From: Candidatus Wolfebacteria bacterium
Lineage (GTDB): Bacteria; Patescibacteriota; Minisyncoccia; Phycocordibacterales; NVSU01
Assembly (NCBI GenBank): GCA_002401345.1
Contig: NVSU01000013.1
Coordinates: forward strand, 1 to 32,813
DNA length: 32,813 nucleotides
Direction: 5' to 3'
Shown here: piece by piece, positions 1 to 8,530 of the stretch
Position numbering within the stretch: the stretch's first letter is position 1
Layout of the letters: each line of letters begins with the position of its first letter
Program-made: the position numbers and the translations under genes
The notes under the pieces: model-generated
What the model saw: only the letters and a program-made list of their open reading frames with translations
What the model was told of the DNA's origin: nothing
The model's database searches: none

Positions 1-56
1 AGTCCTAAAGGTAAATTATTTGACTCGAATATTTCTAAACCCTAATACCACAAATT

Positions 57-797
57 ATGAGAACAAAAATCAAAGCACTGGTCAGTGTAATGGCATTCAT
101 TGGATTTGGTTCTGTATCCAATACCCACGCGCAAGCTCAGAAGTTCAACACACCAGTTATAGCTCCAGTTAAACTCAATAACCTGTATGTAAATGTTGAA
201 AATCCATTGAAGATAGCTGTGGCTGAGATTGCTGATTCCAGCCTCACTGTGAGTATATCCGGATGCGGTACCTCATCCATTGAGCATGTAGTTGACAAAT
301 GGTTAGCTGAAGATTTTGAAACTGGAAACTTAGTCGAGGTTGTGGAATCCGGCTATTCAGTATGGGTCACAGAAGTTGGCAAAGCAACCATCACAGTTAA
401 CTATACATACCCTGATGGAACCACGCGTACAAGCCATCAGTTTTTCCAATGTCTGAATCTACAAAAACCCCTTGCTTCTTTCATGGGAATTGAAAATGAG
501 GGTGAGATTACCAAAGATAATTTGAAACGTGCTCAGGGTATATATGCAAAGGTTTTATCACAAGGTTTCCCGTACAATTGGACGGTTCAGTCATTTTCTC
601 TTACGTTGGTGAGTTATAAAAAAGGAAGCAAGCATACTCAAACTTTAACCTCAGAATCTAATAGGCTGACACCAGAGATGAAAGAGCTACTAGAAAAAGT
701 GCATCAGTTCGATGAAATACGAATTGAGAATATTAAAGCTGTTGGTGAAACTTCGGAGCACATTACTCTTGAGCCCCTTTACATTCAAGTAATGTAA
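57..797 (+). CDS. Secreted GldM C-terminal-domain-like protein
   Basis: The 246-residue product starts with a signal peptide (basic MRTK, hydrophobic core, AHAQ-like end near residue 26). The mature part follows the pattern of the C-terminal region of GldM/PorM: an opening LNNLYVNVENPLKIAV, a glycine-rich segment, G-Y-x-V strands, a stretch resembling the inter-domain 'FRVK-IPDP' region (here FFQCLNLQKPLASFMG), then an EIRIENIKAVG segment like the family's 'FENIK..GPDG'. In known systems GldM is an inner-membrane-anchored T9SS motor component. Here the N-terminal membrane helix and helical region of GldM (about 500 aa in total) are absent and a signal peptide replaces them, so this is not the motor protein but a free-standing periplasmic or secreted relative. 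The ATG at 57 is the first in frame and places the signal peptide correctly. Family assignment is by pattern; role unknown. Confidence 0.75.
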   Translation: MRTKIKALVSVMAFIGFGSVSNTHAQAQKFNTPVIAPVKLNNLYVNVENPLKIAVAEIADSSLTVSISGCGTSSIEHVVDKWLAEDFETGNLVEVVESGYSVWVTEVGKATITVNYTYPDGTTRTSHQFFQCLNLQKPLASFMGIENEGEITKDNLKRAQGIYAKVLSQGFPYNWTVQSFSLTLVSYKKGSKHTQTLTSESNRLTPEMKELLEKVHQFDEIRIENIKAVGETSEHITLEPLYIQVM

Positions 798-948
798 CGG
801 GTGTTACTATGGGGCGAGATTACATGAGTCATATCGTCCACTAAAACAAATATTAGAAAGACCGTAGCACATTTACAAAAATAACGAACACCGGAAAAAT
901 AGGCTTTTGCACGTACGCATATAGGTGTAACCACTTTACTTAAAAACC

Positions 949-1401
949 ATGAATATGAACACAGCTAAGCAATTTGTGTTATTAGGATGCACTTTGCTTT
1001 GCACTCATGCCTCCGCCCAAAATCAGTCCTTTGATACACAATTTGATGAATCCTCCATAGAAGACACAATCAAAATTGTGGCACATGCTGGATCTTATTG
1101 TCAGGATATTGAACTGACGTGTCCTGCAAATGGAAAAGAGATCTGTATGTTCAAGATACTTTCAGATTCAGCAGGAAGTATCACCATAAGATTTATAAAC
1201 AAAGAAGGCAAATTCTATAACGATGGAAACTACTTCTATAGAGATCCCAAATTTACTGCTGATGAGTCATCTGTATCCGGATATTATTTCTCAAATACTG
1301 ATTTTTCCTCAGAAAATACAGAGAAGATAGGATTTATGTCGCAAGGAAAGGAATGCGTTCCCTTGTTAATAGTACGCGAACAGGCCACAAAATTTGAATG
1401 A
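949..1401 (+). CDS. Small secreted hypothetical protein
   Basis: A 150-residue protein with a convincing signal peptide (MNMNTAKQFVLLGCTLLC..ASAQ, cleavage after about residue 24). The mature chain has four cysteines in two clusters (YCQDIELTC, KEICMF, KECVPL) that could form disulfides in the periplasm or outside the cell. The C-terminus (ECVPLLIVREQ) has no T9SS sorting domain. I do not recognise the family. It lies about 150 bases after the GldM-C-like gene in the same orientation. The ATG at 949 is favoured because it starts the signal peptide; the ATG at 955 (second Met) would work almost equally well. Confidence 0.7.
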   Translation: MNMNTAKQFVLLGCTLLCTHASAQNQSFDTQFDESSIEDTIKIVAHAGSYCQDIELTCPANGKEICMFKILSDSAGSITIRFINKEGKFYNDGNYFYRDPKFTADESSVSGYYFSNTDFSSENTEKIGFMSQGKECVPLLIVREQATKFE

Positions 1402-1600
1402 CACTGGAAGAAGAAAACAGGTAGTAATCAAAATTGAAATTGATTTAGAAGAAGTTATCAAGGGCAGTTATTATATGCAACTTAAATACGAGAAACGCCA
1501 TCGCGTTTTTTGCGCAGGAAGTAAGATCCAGATTGAAGCAGGAATTTCTGCCCTTCTTCTTCATAGCCTCATTACTCCGTCTAGACCTTCAAACTATTAA
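1394..1600 (+). CDS. Doubtful 68-aa ORF (TTG start)
   Basis: An open frame that would start with TTG eight bases inside the end of the preceding gene. It has no ATG near its beginning. The product begins with a charged segment (KIEIDLEEVIKG) and ends with a hydrophobic patch and SRPSNY. No family was recognised. In its favour are the overlap with the upstream stop, which allows coupling, and a second small frame plus terminator that follow directly. Against it are the rare start and the lack of any recognisable domain. It may equally be the 5' part of a decayed gene. Confidence 0.3.
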   Translation: MNDTGRRKQVVIKIEIDLEEVIKGSYYMQLKYEKRHRVFCAGSKIQIEAGISALLLHSLITPSRPSNY

Positions 1601-1620
1601 ACATTAGATACACCAAACCC

Positions 1621-1800
1621 GTGAGAAAATATACCCAACAGCAATCTGATGAAATGTACGCAATACTCACGGAAATACATGACGCACTCGGTGACCTTAG
1701 GAATAATACGGAGGGAAAAATCGTGATTAATCTTTATGAAAAAGGCTGGTTTCATGGCATTGACGATTTTCTTAAAAGAATGAATAAACCTGTTAAATAG
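1621..1800 (+). CDS. Small 59-aa hypothetical protein (GTG start)
   Basis: A short frame beginning with GTG at 1621 and ending in TAG at 1798-1800. It encodes a charged, helical peptide (begins VRKYTQQQSDEMYAIL, ends DDFLKRMNKPVK). Support comes mainly from context: the stop codon sits in the 5' arm of a strong rho-independent terminator (1799-1820), as expected for the last gene of a transcript. It lies 20 bases after the doubtful 68-aa frame. Composition looks like a real small soluble protein, but no family is recognised and the GTG start is inferred. Confidence 0.45.
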   Translation: MRKYTQQQSDEMYAILTEIHDALGDLRNNTEGKIVINLYEKGWFHGIDDFLKRMNKPVK

Positions 1801-1820
1801 AGTAGTTATACTCTTTTTTT
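1799..1820 (+). terminator. Rho-independent terminator
   Basis: Perfect 6-bp stem AGAGTA/TACTCT with a GTTA loop, followed by six T residues. It overlaps the stop codon of the small ORF at 1621-1800 and separates it from the T9SS operon starting at 1897. Confidence 0.8.
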
Positions 1821-1896
1821 GGGGAAATTCATTCAGTACCTTTCGCCCTCACAAAATCCTGAATCTTAGCGCTCTACTAATCCAAACTGAAAAATA

Positions 1897-4800
1897 ATGA
1901 GAACAATCACATTAACACTAATCGCAGCCATGTTCAGTAGTCTATCTTTTGCGCAAACCGGAGCAACGTGCAACGATGCAATACCACAAACATCAAACAG
2001 TACGTGCGTGTTTACCAACCACACAACCACCACACCGGAAATGTGGTTTACATTCACTGCTTCAAGTACGGATGTTCAAATAAGAGTGGTGAGTGAAGCA
2101 TTTGGAACCAACACCCCTCACGTACATAATATTTCACTTTTTGAGGGAACCTGCACAAATCCAAACTTGATTGCACAGGACGAACTACCCTTTATTGCTA
2201 TAGCGAATGACCTAACTGTAGATGCATCTGGGTTAGTTCCGGGAAACACTTATTACATAAGGGCAAAAGTCCCTGCTTCAGCAACAGCTTGTACGGCAGC
2301 CGCTTGTCCAGGTACTACTACCGTTTCATTTGTGCTATGCATCCAGGATATTGAAGTGTTTCTGCCTCTTGATTTTAGCTTCGTTCTCGATAATTTTGGA
2401 GTAAAAGACGTCCCCTCAAGTAGCCACACATACTACACAAACAAAGGACAAATTGTAGATACAGATGGGAATCCCAAACGAGATATTTTGCTCTATACAA
2501 CACAATCAAGTCCTAATGTTTTTGTATTTGATGATCATCTTTCTTACGTGTTTGCAAAACGGGTCGCTGCCGATACTATTACGGTGGATACATTGCATAG
2601 AGTGGACATGACACTCGTTGGTGGCAACTCCGCTGCCAGAGCATTTAAAACCGAACAAGTACCGGGTAGCTTTAATTATTATTTAGGCCATATCCCAACT
2701 GGAATAACTAACATGCTAGGGTATAACAAAGTTGTTTGCAATGATGTGTATCCTGATATTGATATGCAGTATTACAGTAATTCGGACGGGATGAAGTACT
2801 ATTTTATCCGCCAACCAGGTGGGAATCCCAATGATATTGTAATGAAATTTGAGGGCGCAACTTCGGTAGATGTAACTCCTGATGGTGGTTTGATAATAGC
2901 AACACCTCTGGGAACTATTGACTTCGACCCTGGACATGCCTATGCAATTAACCCTGGAGGCAAGGTTGTTCCAATGCCTTGGCAGGCTAAGTTTATGAAA
3001 GTAACAGCTAACAGTGTGAAATTTGATATACACAGCTTCCCTTCATTTATGCCTCTCGTTATCCAAGTTGATAGAGGACATAGCAGTCAATCTCAGGCGG
3101 CTATTGATAATCTTGAATGGTCAACCTATTGGGGTGGTGTTGAACCTGACTTTTTCACGGACATTAAAAGTGATAATAGTGGAAACATGTATATCACAGG
3201 ATATACAAATAATTTGAACTTCCCCACATTAACCGGATTTTATGTGGATACCGCTGTTAATATAGGAGGTGACCCTGATGCCATTCTAATTAAATTGAAT
3301 AGCAACTGTGAACCAGAATGGACAACCATTTATGGCGGTGATACAAATGGAGTTGGAAACGCTGGATGGGGTATTGATATTGCTAATTCGGTTGCCGTTG
3401 GCAACGCCGGTCAGGTGTATATTGCAGGTCAAACCACAAGTATTGATTTCCCTTTATTTAATGACAATAATGAGTTTTTTGATGGCACCAATGGCTGTTT
3501 TGTCAATACTTCTTGTTGGGATATATTCATCATTAGGTTTGATGGCAATACAGGAATTCCGCTCTGGGGTACGTACTATGGCGCTGACAATGTGGATGAG
3601 CTAGGATCGGACATCGAACTAGATAATAACGGAAATTTATACGTGGTCGGTCATGGTGTACCGTCTGCAACCCCCTTACTACCTGCTACTGGAGCTTCTA
3701 ATTTCACCAGTGGAAATGGGGTAATACTAAAGTTTGATCAAACAGATTCTCTGGTGTGGGCTACACTCTTTGGTACTCAGCAAGTAAGTGCGGGAGAAAG
3801 CATTAATGCAATTCATATAGATCCATCAAACAACATATATATATGTGGAACTACGGTTGATCCAGTTTCTTTGAATCCAATACCTATTGTGAACCCCGGA
3901 GTAAATGCCAGTTTTTCAGGGGCAACCGATGGTTTCTTTGCGAAATTCAATAGCAATGATCTTCTAACCACTTCCACATATATAGGAGGCTCATCCACTG
4001 ATCGAGCCAACGGAATTACAACAGATCCTTCAGGAAAGATTTATATTACCGGACTTACTTTTAGTCAAGACTTCCCTACACAATCACTAGGTGATATTGG
4101 TGCATATTTTGTCGATACTCTCACTGTACAATTTACAACGAGAAGTGATGCTTTTGTAACCCAACTAGAAAGTGATGGTCAACTCAGACATTCAACATAT
4201 TGGGGAGGATTTGGGGATGATCAAGGAATTGATATAATCTCAGGGAATGATGGCTTGATCTATATCGGTGGAAATACTATGAGTGATTCAAGTAGTTTTA
4301 TACCCGATTATATCACAATACCATTTCCGAACAGCACTCCACCTGATGTATTTATTCAACCTCACATGAAGGGTGGGCCTGGATTTGAATTCGATGGTTT
4401 TGTTTCAGCAATTACTCCCTCTTTTCAAATAAAATGGAGCACATATTTCGGAGGAAACTCTGGTGATGTCCTTAACGCAATCCATGCGGATGACAATAAA
4501 CTGTATATAGCTGGATATTCTCAATCCAGCGGTCAGAAGATACCGCTAGTTGATTTCAATACATCAAGTACTACTGACTATTATCAAGATGTAAAAGTTG
4601 GTAGTTGGCAAGATGGCTTTGCCGCTCGTTTTGATTTAAGTCCAGTCATTATACTCTCTGACAACCATGCTGTTTTAGGGCATTCTGTTTTAAAGGTTTT
4701 TCCGAATCCCACCACTGGCAAAATATTTATCCCTTATCAAAAATTTATAGGGGCAACCATTTCCGTTTTTGACGTACTTGGAAGACATGTAATTTCGGAA

Positions 4801-4929
4801 CAGATGCCTAAGCGCATAAACGGTGATGGGGTCTTTGAATTGGATATGACCAATGTTGCGAAAGGTGTGTATGTAGTACGGATAGATTCGGAGAAGGAAA
4901 GAATTACTAGTAAATTTATTGTGGAATAA
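1897..4929 (+). CDS. T9SS-secreted SBBP beta-propeller protein
   Basis: A 1010-residue cell-surface or extracellular protein. Residues 1-19 are a signal peptide (ends SLSFAQ). An N-terminal beta-rich domain of about 150 residues, cysteine-containing, is followed by a region typical of proteins carrying SBBP repeats: KYYFIRQPGGNPNDIVMKFE, then a 'DGGLIIATPLGTIDF' stretch. From about residue 406 there are successive propeller blades of the form WSTYWGG-x-D-...-D-x-x-GN-x-YI-x-GYT-x-x-x-FP, seen at least six times. The last ~80 residues (from KVFPNPTTG, about 931) form a type A T9SS sorting domain, ending in a KGVYVV-type strand and a basic tail. It heads a tight operon: the next gene starts nine bases after its stop. 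Probably adhesive or structural; no catalytic motif seen. Confidence 0.9.
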   Translation: MRTITLTLIAAMFSSLSFAQTGATCNDAIPQTSNSTCVFTNHTTTTPEMWFTFTASSTDVQIRVVSEAFGTNTPHVHNISLFEGTCTNPNLIAQDELPFIAIANDLTVDASGLVPGNTYYIRAKVPASATACTAAACPGTTTVSFVLCIQDIEVFLPLDFSFVLDNFGVKDVPSSSHTYYTNKGQIVDTDGNPKRDILLYTTQSSPNVFVFDDHLSYVFAKRVAADTITVDTLHRVDMTLVGGNSAARAFKTEQVPGSFNYYLGHIPTGITNMLGYNKVVCNDVYPDIDMQYYSNSDGMKYYFIRQPGGNPNDIVMKFEGATSVDVTPDGGLIIATPLGTIDFDPGHAYAINPGGKVVPMPWQAKFMKVTANSVKFDIHSFPSFMPLVIQVDRGHSSQSQAAIDNLEWSTYWGGVEPDFFTDIKSDNSGNMYITGYTNNLNFPTLTGFYVDTAVNIGGDPDAILIKLNSNCEPEWTTIYGGDTNGVGNAGWGIDIANSVAVGNAGQVYIAGQTTSIDFPLFNDNNEFFDGTNGCFVNTSCWDIFIIRFDGNTGIPLWGTYYGADNVDELGSDIELDNNGNLYVVGHGVPSATPLLPATGASNFTSGNGVILKFDQTDSLVWATLFGTQQVSAGESINAIHIDPSNNIYICGTTVDPVSLNPIPIVNPGVNASFSGATDGFFAKFNSNDLLTTSTYIGGSSTDRANGITTDPSGKIYITGLTFSQDFPTQSLGDIGAYFVDTLTVQFTTRSDAFVTQLESDGQLRHSTYWGGFGDDQGIDIISGNDGLIYIGGNTMSDSSSFIPDYITIPFPNSTPPDVFIQPHMKGGPGFEFDGFVSAITPSFQIKWSTYFGGNSGDVLNAIHADDNKLYIAGYSQSSGQKIPLVDFNTSSTTDYYQDVKVGSWQDGFAARFDLSPVIILSDNHAVLGHSVLKVFPNPTTGKIFIPYQKFIGATISVFDVLGRHVISEQMPKRINGDGVFELDMTNVAKGVYVVRIDSEKERITSKFIVE

Positions 4930-4938
4930 TTACGACTT

Positions 4939-5913
4939 ATGAGAACGTATTACTTTAAACTCATTTTAGCCGTTTGCTTTTTATCACCATATCTCAAGGA
5001 GTGTGCTCACGCACAAGATTTATTGGCCGGAGAAATCACCTCGAATCACGTATCTGGATTTACCTATGACGCCATTATTACAATTTATGCCAAAGACACG
5101 GCAATTAATCGTGACTCAATTATTATCGCTTGGGGTGACGGTGTTAATGACACTGTACTCAAAATCTCAGATAATAAAATAAATGACTTGCGCGTGATAA
5201 CCTATATGGGTACACATTTGTTTCCTGGTGATGGGGTGTATTCAATTAGCTATTCTGGCAACTATAGAGTGTCTGGATTAGAGAATATTCCTTTTTCAGA
5301 GACTACTTCGTTGCTACTTGAACATACACTATTGATCTCATCAACATATAATAACTCATCCGTCCAATTCCTATCACCTCCTTACGATATTGGGGCGTCC
5401 GGTGAAGTATATAACTATTGGCCTGCGGCTTATGACCCTGATGGTGATAGTTTGTCATATTCTATTAACGCGCCTTCTGGTAGTGGTTCGTCTATACCAG
5501 CAGGAATCTCAATTAATGCAATAACGGGCGATCTTATTTGGAATTTGCCATCCCAGGCAGGAGACTATGCGATTAGGCTTGAGGTGACAGAGTGGAGAAA
5601 CAGTACCATTATCTCAACTGTAAAGAGAGAAATGCTCATTCATATTAGTGCTTTTACATCAATCCACATGCCTGTTTCAAATGACATTAAAATTTACCCC
5701 AACCCCACAGCCGGGCTGATCACCGTAACCGGCCTTCCCCGAGAGCCGACCAGGATCACCGTTTATAATGTTCTGGGCCAGATGGTTCATGAAGAGACGC
5801 TGACAAGGTCAGGTGAACCGGTTATTGATTTATCAGATTTAACAGATGGGATATATTTAATCCAAGTGAAGGAAGGTCAGCAGACCCATGGGATAAGGAT
5901 AATTAAACAGTAG
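4939..5913 (+). CDS. T9SS-secreted protein with cadherin/Ig-like domain
   Basis: 324 residues with a signal peptide (to about residue 26, CAHAQ). The body is beta-rich. Residues about 155-235 carry AAYDPDGDSLSYSI, PAGISINAITGDLIW and GDYAIRLEVTEW, the hallmark of the putative-Ig/cadherin-like repeats common in Bacteroidota surface proteins, with a DPDGD calcium-type loop. A T9SS sorting domain starts at IKIYPNPTAG and ends in IRIIKQ. It is cotranscribed with the propeller protein upstream and the 198-aa protein six bases downstream. The DNA for the sorting domain (about 5690-5830) is visibly richer in G and C than the rest of the gene, suggesting a separate origin of that segment. Confidence 0.85.
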   Translation: MRTYYFKLILAVCFLSPYLKECAHAQDLLAGEITSNHVSGFTYDAIITIYAKDTAINRDSIIIAWGDGVNDTVLKISDNKINDLRVITYMGTHLFPGDGVYSISYSGNYRVSGLENIPFSETTSLLLEHTLLISSTYNNSSVQFLSPPYDIGASGEVYNYWPAAYDPDGDSLSYSINAPSGSGSSIPAGISINAITGDLIWNLPSQAGDYAIRLEVTEWRNSTIISTVKREMLIHISAFTSIHMPVSNDIKIYPNPTAGLITVTGLPREPTRITVYNVLGQMVHEETLTRSGEPVIDLSDLTDGIYLIQVKEGQQTHGIRIIKQ

Positions 5914-5919
5914 GTTCAA

Positions 5920-6516
5920 ATGCGGGTAATTGTAATTGCGGTAATACTGTTAAGCTTACATTTTAGGTTACTAGCCCAAAACGAGCCTACCGTTACTATT
6001 GCTCCTGATCCATTTGTGGATACCACAACCATTACTTTTTCGCTCTCCTTTTCAGATACGGTCTCGCTGATTGTATATAATCAATTTGGGGAATTAATAG
6101 ACAGTATACTAAATGAACAGTTAATGCCTGCTGGAACACAAAGTATTCAGTTTATTGGAGACACTCTTCCAATAGGCAAATACTTTGCCCACTTAGACGT
6201 TGATACACATCTGATTGTTACCCAATTCATCAAGATAGGACAGCTAACTTTGGGTGAAGTGAGGTATGGGTTGGAACAACTCAATATTAACATCTTTCCG
6301 AACCCGACTACCGGGCTAATTACAATAACAAATCTACCTCAAGAAATAACCAAGATCGCAGTTTACAATGTCCTAGGTGAGCTGGTGCTTAACCAGGAGC
6401 TAATTGAGTCAAACAAAGCCTTAATTCACCTAGATGATTTACCCAATGGCGTTTATTTTCTTCAGGTGAGTAACGGAGAAAACGCTATGTCTGTAAAAGT
6501 CATTAAACAAGATTGA
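5920..6516 (+). CDS. Short T9SS protein with two tandem sorting-like domains
   Basis: 198 residues: a signal peptide (to about residue 19, LLAQ), a first beta domain (about 25-105) and a C-terminal T9SS sorting domain (from NIFPNPTTG to KVIKQD). The first domain resembles the second in outline: a 'PDPF-x-DTTTI' opening, V-x-L-IVYNQFGELI, a turn and a GKYFAHL strand, the FlgD/T9SS-CTD-like pattern. Between signal peptide and sorting domain there is therefore almost no other cargo. The sorting domain matches that of the preceding gene in wording (NPT-x-GLIT-x-T, VYNVLG). Its TGA overlaps the ATG of the nuclease-like gene by one base, so translation is probably coupled. Role unknown. Confidence 0.8.
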   Translation: MRVIVIAVILLSLHFRLLAQNEPTVTIAPDPFVDTTTITFSLSFSDTVSLIVYNQFGELIDSILNEQLMPAGTQSIQFIGDTLPIGKYFAHLDVDTHLIVTQFIKIGQLTLGEVRYGLEQLNINIFPNPTTGLITITNLPQEITKIAVYNVLGELVLNQELIESNKALIHLDDLPNGVYFLQVSNGENAMSVKVIKQD

Positions 6517-7007
6517 TGTCGGTATTAGAGAAAAATAACGAATTACAAGGAGACCTTGGGGAGACGATATTTAAGCATTTCTGCAATAATCGGCAGTATG
6601 CATATATCAAACTGGAAAAAATATATAATACGTTCACTCCTGATAATAAATTGATTTTCAATTATGGATTTAACCGAGTTGAAGTTACAATCCCGGACAA
6701 GATTTGTGAGGAAATAAGAGAGACGTGTATGCCAAGCAATAAAAATAATAACTCACCTTCATTTAAGGTGGATTTTCTTACCGTTGCAATGAGATATGAT
6801 TTTACGTCTCAAGAAGGAACGTGGGTTCATCCACCGGATCTAAGAATATCAGCTTTTAAGTGGGTTGAGATCAAGACTGGAAACGGAAGGTTAACCAAAA
6901 ATCAAAGGGACTTTATTAAAAAAGAAGGCGGAAAAATAACCCGTAAGATTTTCCGTATTCATGCAGAATTCCCAGAACAGTTTGAAATTAAGGAGGAGAG
7001 CATCTAA
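6516..7007 (+). CDS. PD-(D/E)XK nuclease-like protein
   Basis: 163 residues, no signal peptide. A candidate restriction-endonuclease-fold active site is visible: an N-terminal helix with GE (residues 15-16), Asp86 in KVDFLTV, and Glu118-Ile-Lys120 in FKWVEIKTGNG, followed by LTKNQRDF, a helix with the glutamine common in VRR-NUC and related nucleases. I chose the ATG at 6516 over the TTG three bases earlier because it forms a TGATG junction with the upstream stop. A cytoplasmic nuclease-like protein as the last gene of a T9SS surface-protein operon is unexpected. It could be a recent neighbour or an inactive member; substrate cannot be inferred. Confidence 0.65.
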   Translation: MSVLEKNNELQGDLGETIFKHFCNNRQYAYIKLEKIYNTFTPDNKLIFNYGFNRVEVTIPDKICEEIRETCMPSNKNNNSPSFKVDFLTVAMRYDFTSQEGTWVHPPDLRISAFKWVEIKTGNGRLTKNQRDFIKKEGGKITRKIFRIHAEFPEQFEIKEESI

Positions 7008-7025
7008 ACTATTTCTATTGATAAC

Positions 7026-7448
7026 TTAATTTGCAAATGTGATCGCCTCACAGGTTTGTAAGTTTTCTCTGAAAATCAATCCTTGAACCCCAGGCTTTTC
7101 ATTGATTGCTACACTTATTATTTCTTGTAGTTTAGCTCCTAAATCAATATTGTTTATGATGGCTTTTCCAAATTCTTTTAGAATATCTCCGCCCTTTTTC
7201 CCTTTTGTATTTAATAATATTTCCTCAACTACTCTCTTATCTACATAACCTAAAGACGTGTAAGGTACTTGTGGTTCGGAGTATATAAATACATATATGC
7301 CCTGAACGGGATATACATTTGCCTTACTCTGAACGGGTAACTGTAAATCTCCATGATGACCATCATTCATATCATGATGTAAAGACCACCAAGTAATTCC
7401 GGAAGTCATAATGCCTGTGAGAACTACTGAAAGAACAATTTTTTTCAT
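7026..7448 (-). CDS. Small exported or membrane-anchored hypothetical protein
   Basis: 140 residues with an N-terminal hydrophobic segment (KKIVLSVVLTGIMTSGITWW) that could be an uncleaved anchor or signal peptide. The body has a pattern I associate with small Bacteroidota envelope proteins: YVFIYSEPQVPYTSLGYVD, later a helix-rich stretch, then GVQGLIFRENLQTCEAITF, where 'GLIF ... CEAI-x-F' resembles the 'ADAIIF ... ADVIKF' ending of that type. No enzymatic motif is seen. It converges with the nuclease-like gene, the two stops being about 20 bases apart. Confident that it is a gene; function not recognised. Confidence 0.6.
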   Translation of the reverse strand: MKKIVLSVVLTGIMTSGITWWSLHHDMNDGHHGDLQLPVQSKANVYPVQGIYVFIYSEPQVPYTSLGYVDKRVVEEILLNTKGKKGGDILKEFGKAIINNIDLGAKLQEIISVAINEKPGVQGLIFRENLQTCEAITFAN

Positions 7449-7623
7449 CTTACTTTATTTTTTCACAATTCGCCCTTCTCGTTTTAAATAATGGATCAAG
7501 AACCTATAACGTTCTGATTATCAAAAATGGAGAAATTTTTCGAATCAAACTAGAGTAGAAATACCCTATTAATATAACCTGAATGTCTGATACCTCTAAG
7601 CTAGATTTAATTTGAGCTCACAA

Positions 7624-7747
7624 AGAACCAAAGAAATACGCCTGCTATTAAGCAGACTGATGTCCTTTGATACATTGTTCGCTGAAAAAGTGCAATCGTT
7701 ATTGAAAATTCCCCCGAACACATTCGTGGTCAGTTTTCATAACCATT
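7624..7747 (+). repeat. Diverged repeat, copy A (two hairpins)
   Basis: This stretch aligns over its whole length with 9529-9641. Shared blocks include AGAACCAAA, a T-TGATACATTGTTC-like block (copy B TGGTACACTGTTC), and CAGTTTTCATAACCATT (copy B with T for C). Two small hairpins sit at equivalent places: CTGCT/AGCAG at 7642-7655 and CGAA/TTCG at 7715-7726. The arms differ from copy B but still pair. A frame through it (7612-7809) encodes a peptide similar to one in copy B (LFAEKV..., SFHNH), so an old coding origin is the alternative. It lies just downstream of the minus-strand gene 7815-8297. Confidence 0.6.
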
Positions 7748-7814
7748 GCTTAATCATGGATTATTGGGTTTTGCAATTCCAAACGAACTGGAGAAAGGTG
7801 TTCTCTTAGCTTTA

Positions 7815-8297
7815 CTAATATTCTCTCCTTCTAATCATAACAAAATACATGGTCGCCCCTGTTCTGATCAGTGTGTAGTGGCCCAGTTCAAGTTCGTATT
7901 TATGGGTTCCGTAATTGGTTGATTTTATTGCACCGTGAGAAGTGGAATCGGTTTTGATATACCCGCGCCATTTTAATTTGTTCTTTATTTCCAAATATGA
8001 ATTGAAGTCGTTTGTAGAATATAGGACGGTGGCAACCTCTCCGGCTCCGGCCTTATCCTGGCTGTATTGCACCCTTCCAAAGGAATTGGACCTTACTGCG
8101 TATACAGTGCCCATAGAATCCACTTCTCCCCTGTCTTTATAGTTCTTGTCATCTAGATACGTATTGAGCTCTATTGTTCGCATTTCAACGAAGTTTTCCA
8201 ACTCAAGCAGGGAGATCTGCTGACTGTACCCTGGTAGGGTGGATGACACGAGTAACACAATTATCAGTAAGTCTTTCAATCTATACTTTAGTTTCAT
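7815..8297 (-). CDS. Exported hypothetical protein, paralogue of 18349-18774
   Basis: 160 residues with a signal peptide (KDLLIIVLLVSSTLPGYSQ). It shares order and spacing of motifs with the protein at 18349-18774: SLLELENFVEMRTIELNTYL, then a Y-S-T-NDFNSYLEIKNKLKWRGYI segment, and KYELELGHYTLIRTGATMYFVMI near the end. The paralogue has SLKELELYSQMSLGALDGVL, SFDAKLTISKKLEMRGYI and KYEIRLDHVIENTGQDVYVI. No catalytic or lipidation motif is visible. The two copies lie on either side of the recombinase/restriction region, both on the minus strand. Probably a periplasmic or secreted small protein; role unknown. Confidence 0.7.
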   Translation of the reverse strand: MKLKYRLKDLLIIVLLVSSTLPGYSQQISLLELENFVEMRTIELNTYLDDKNYKDRGEVDSMGTVYAVRSNSFGRVQYSQDKAGAGEVATVLYSTNDFNSYLEIKNKLKWRGYIKTDSTSHGAIKSTNYGTHKYELELGHYTLIRTGATMYFVMIRRREY

Positions 8298-8405
8298 TTA
8301 CCAATCTTATAGTTCGTCCTAAGTTACAAAACACAGAAAACAAGTGGGCGTTTACTACATTTGAAGGAGGATCGAGATGGGTTGTTTAACTTTGTTTCTT
8401 CGTGC

Positions 8406-8424
8406 CTCGTAAAGGATTTACGAG
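8406..8424. promoter_or_regulatory. Perfect 8-bp inverted repeat upstream of S1/P1 nuclease
   Basis: CTCGTAAA and TTTACGAG separated by three bases, in the 233-base gap between the divergent genes at 7815-8297 and 8531-9445. It has no T-tract right after it (TCCCCTCC follows), so an operator or RNA hairpin is more likely than a terminator. No cognate regulator is evident. Confidence 0.35.
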
Positions 8425-8530
8425 TCCCCTCCTTCCCTTTTACAATAGGGTGTTTCTACTATATTATCTAATCCGGGATTTTTGTATACTGCACCGTGAA
8501 CTGAACACTAACCACTAACATTTAGCAATT

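Noticed and set aside
1866-3033. Minus-strand frames at 1866-2057 and 2716-3033
   Set aside because: They lie antisense inside the large T9SS gene, whose signal peptide, repeats and sorting domain are unambiguous.
7612-7809. Plus-strand 65-aa frame
   Set aside because: It spans repeat copy A and resembles part of the frame in copy B, but has no convincing start context or domain; kept as a repeat rather than a gene.
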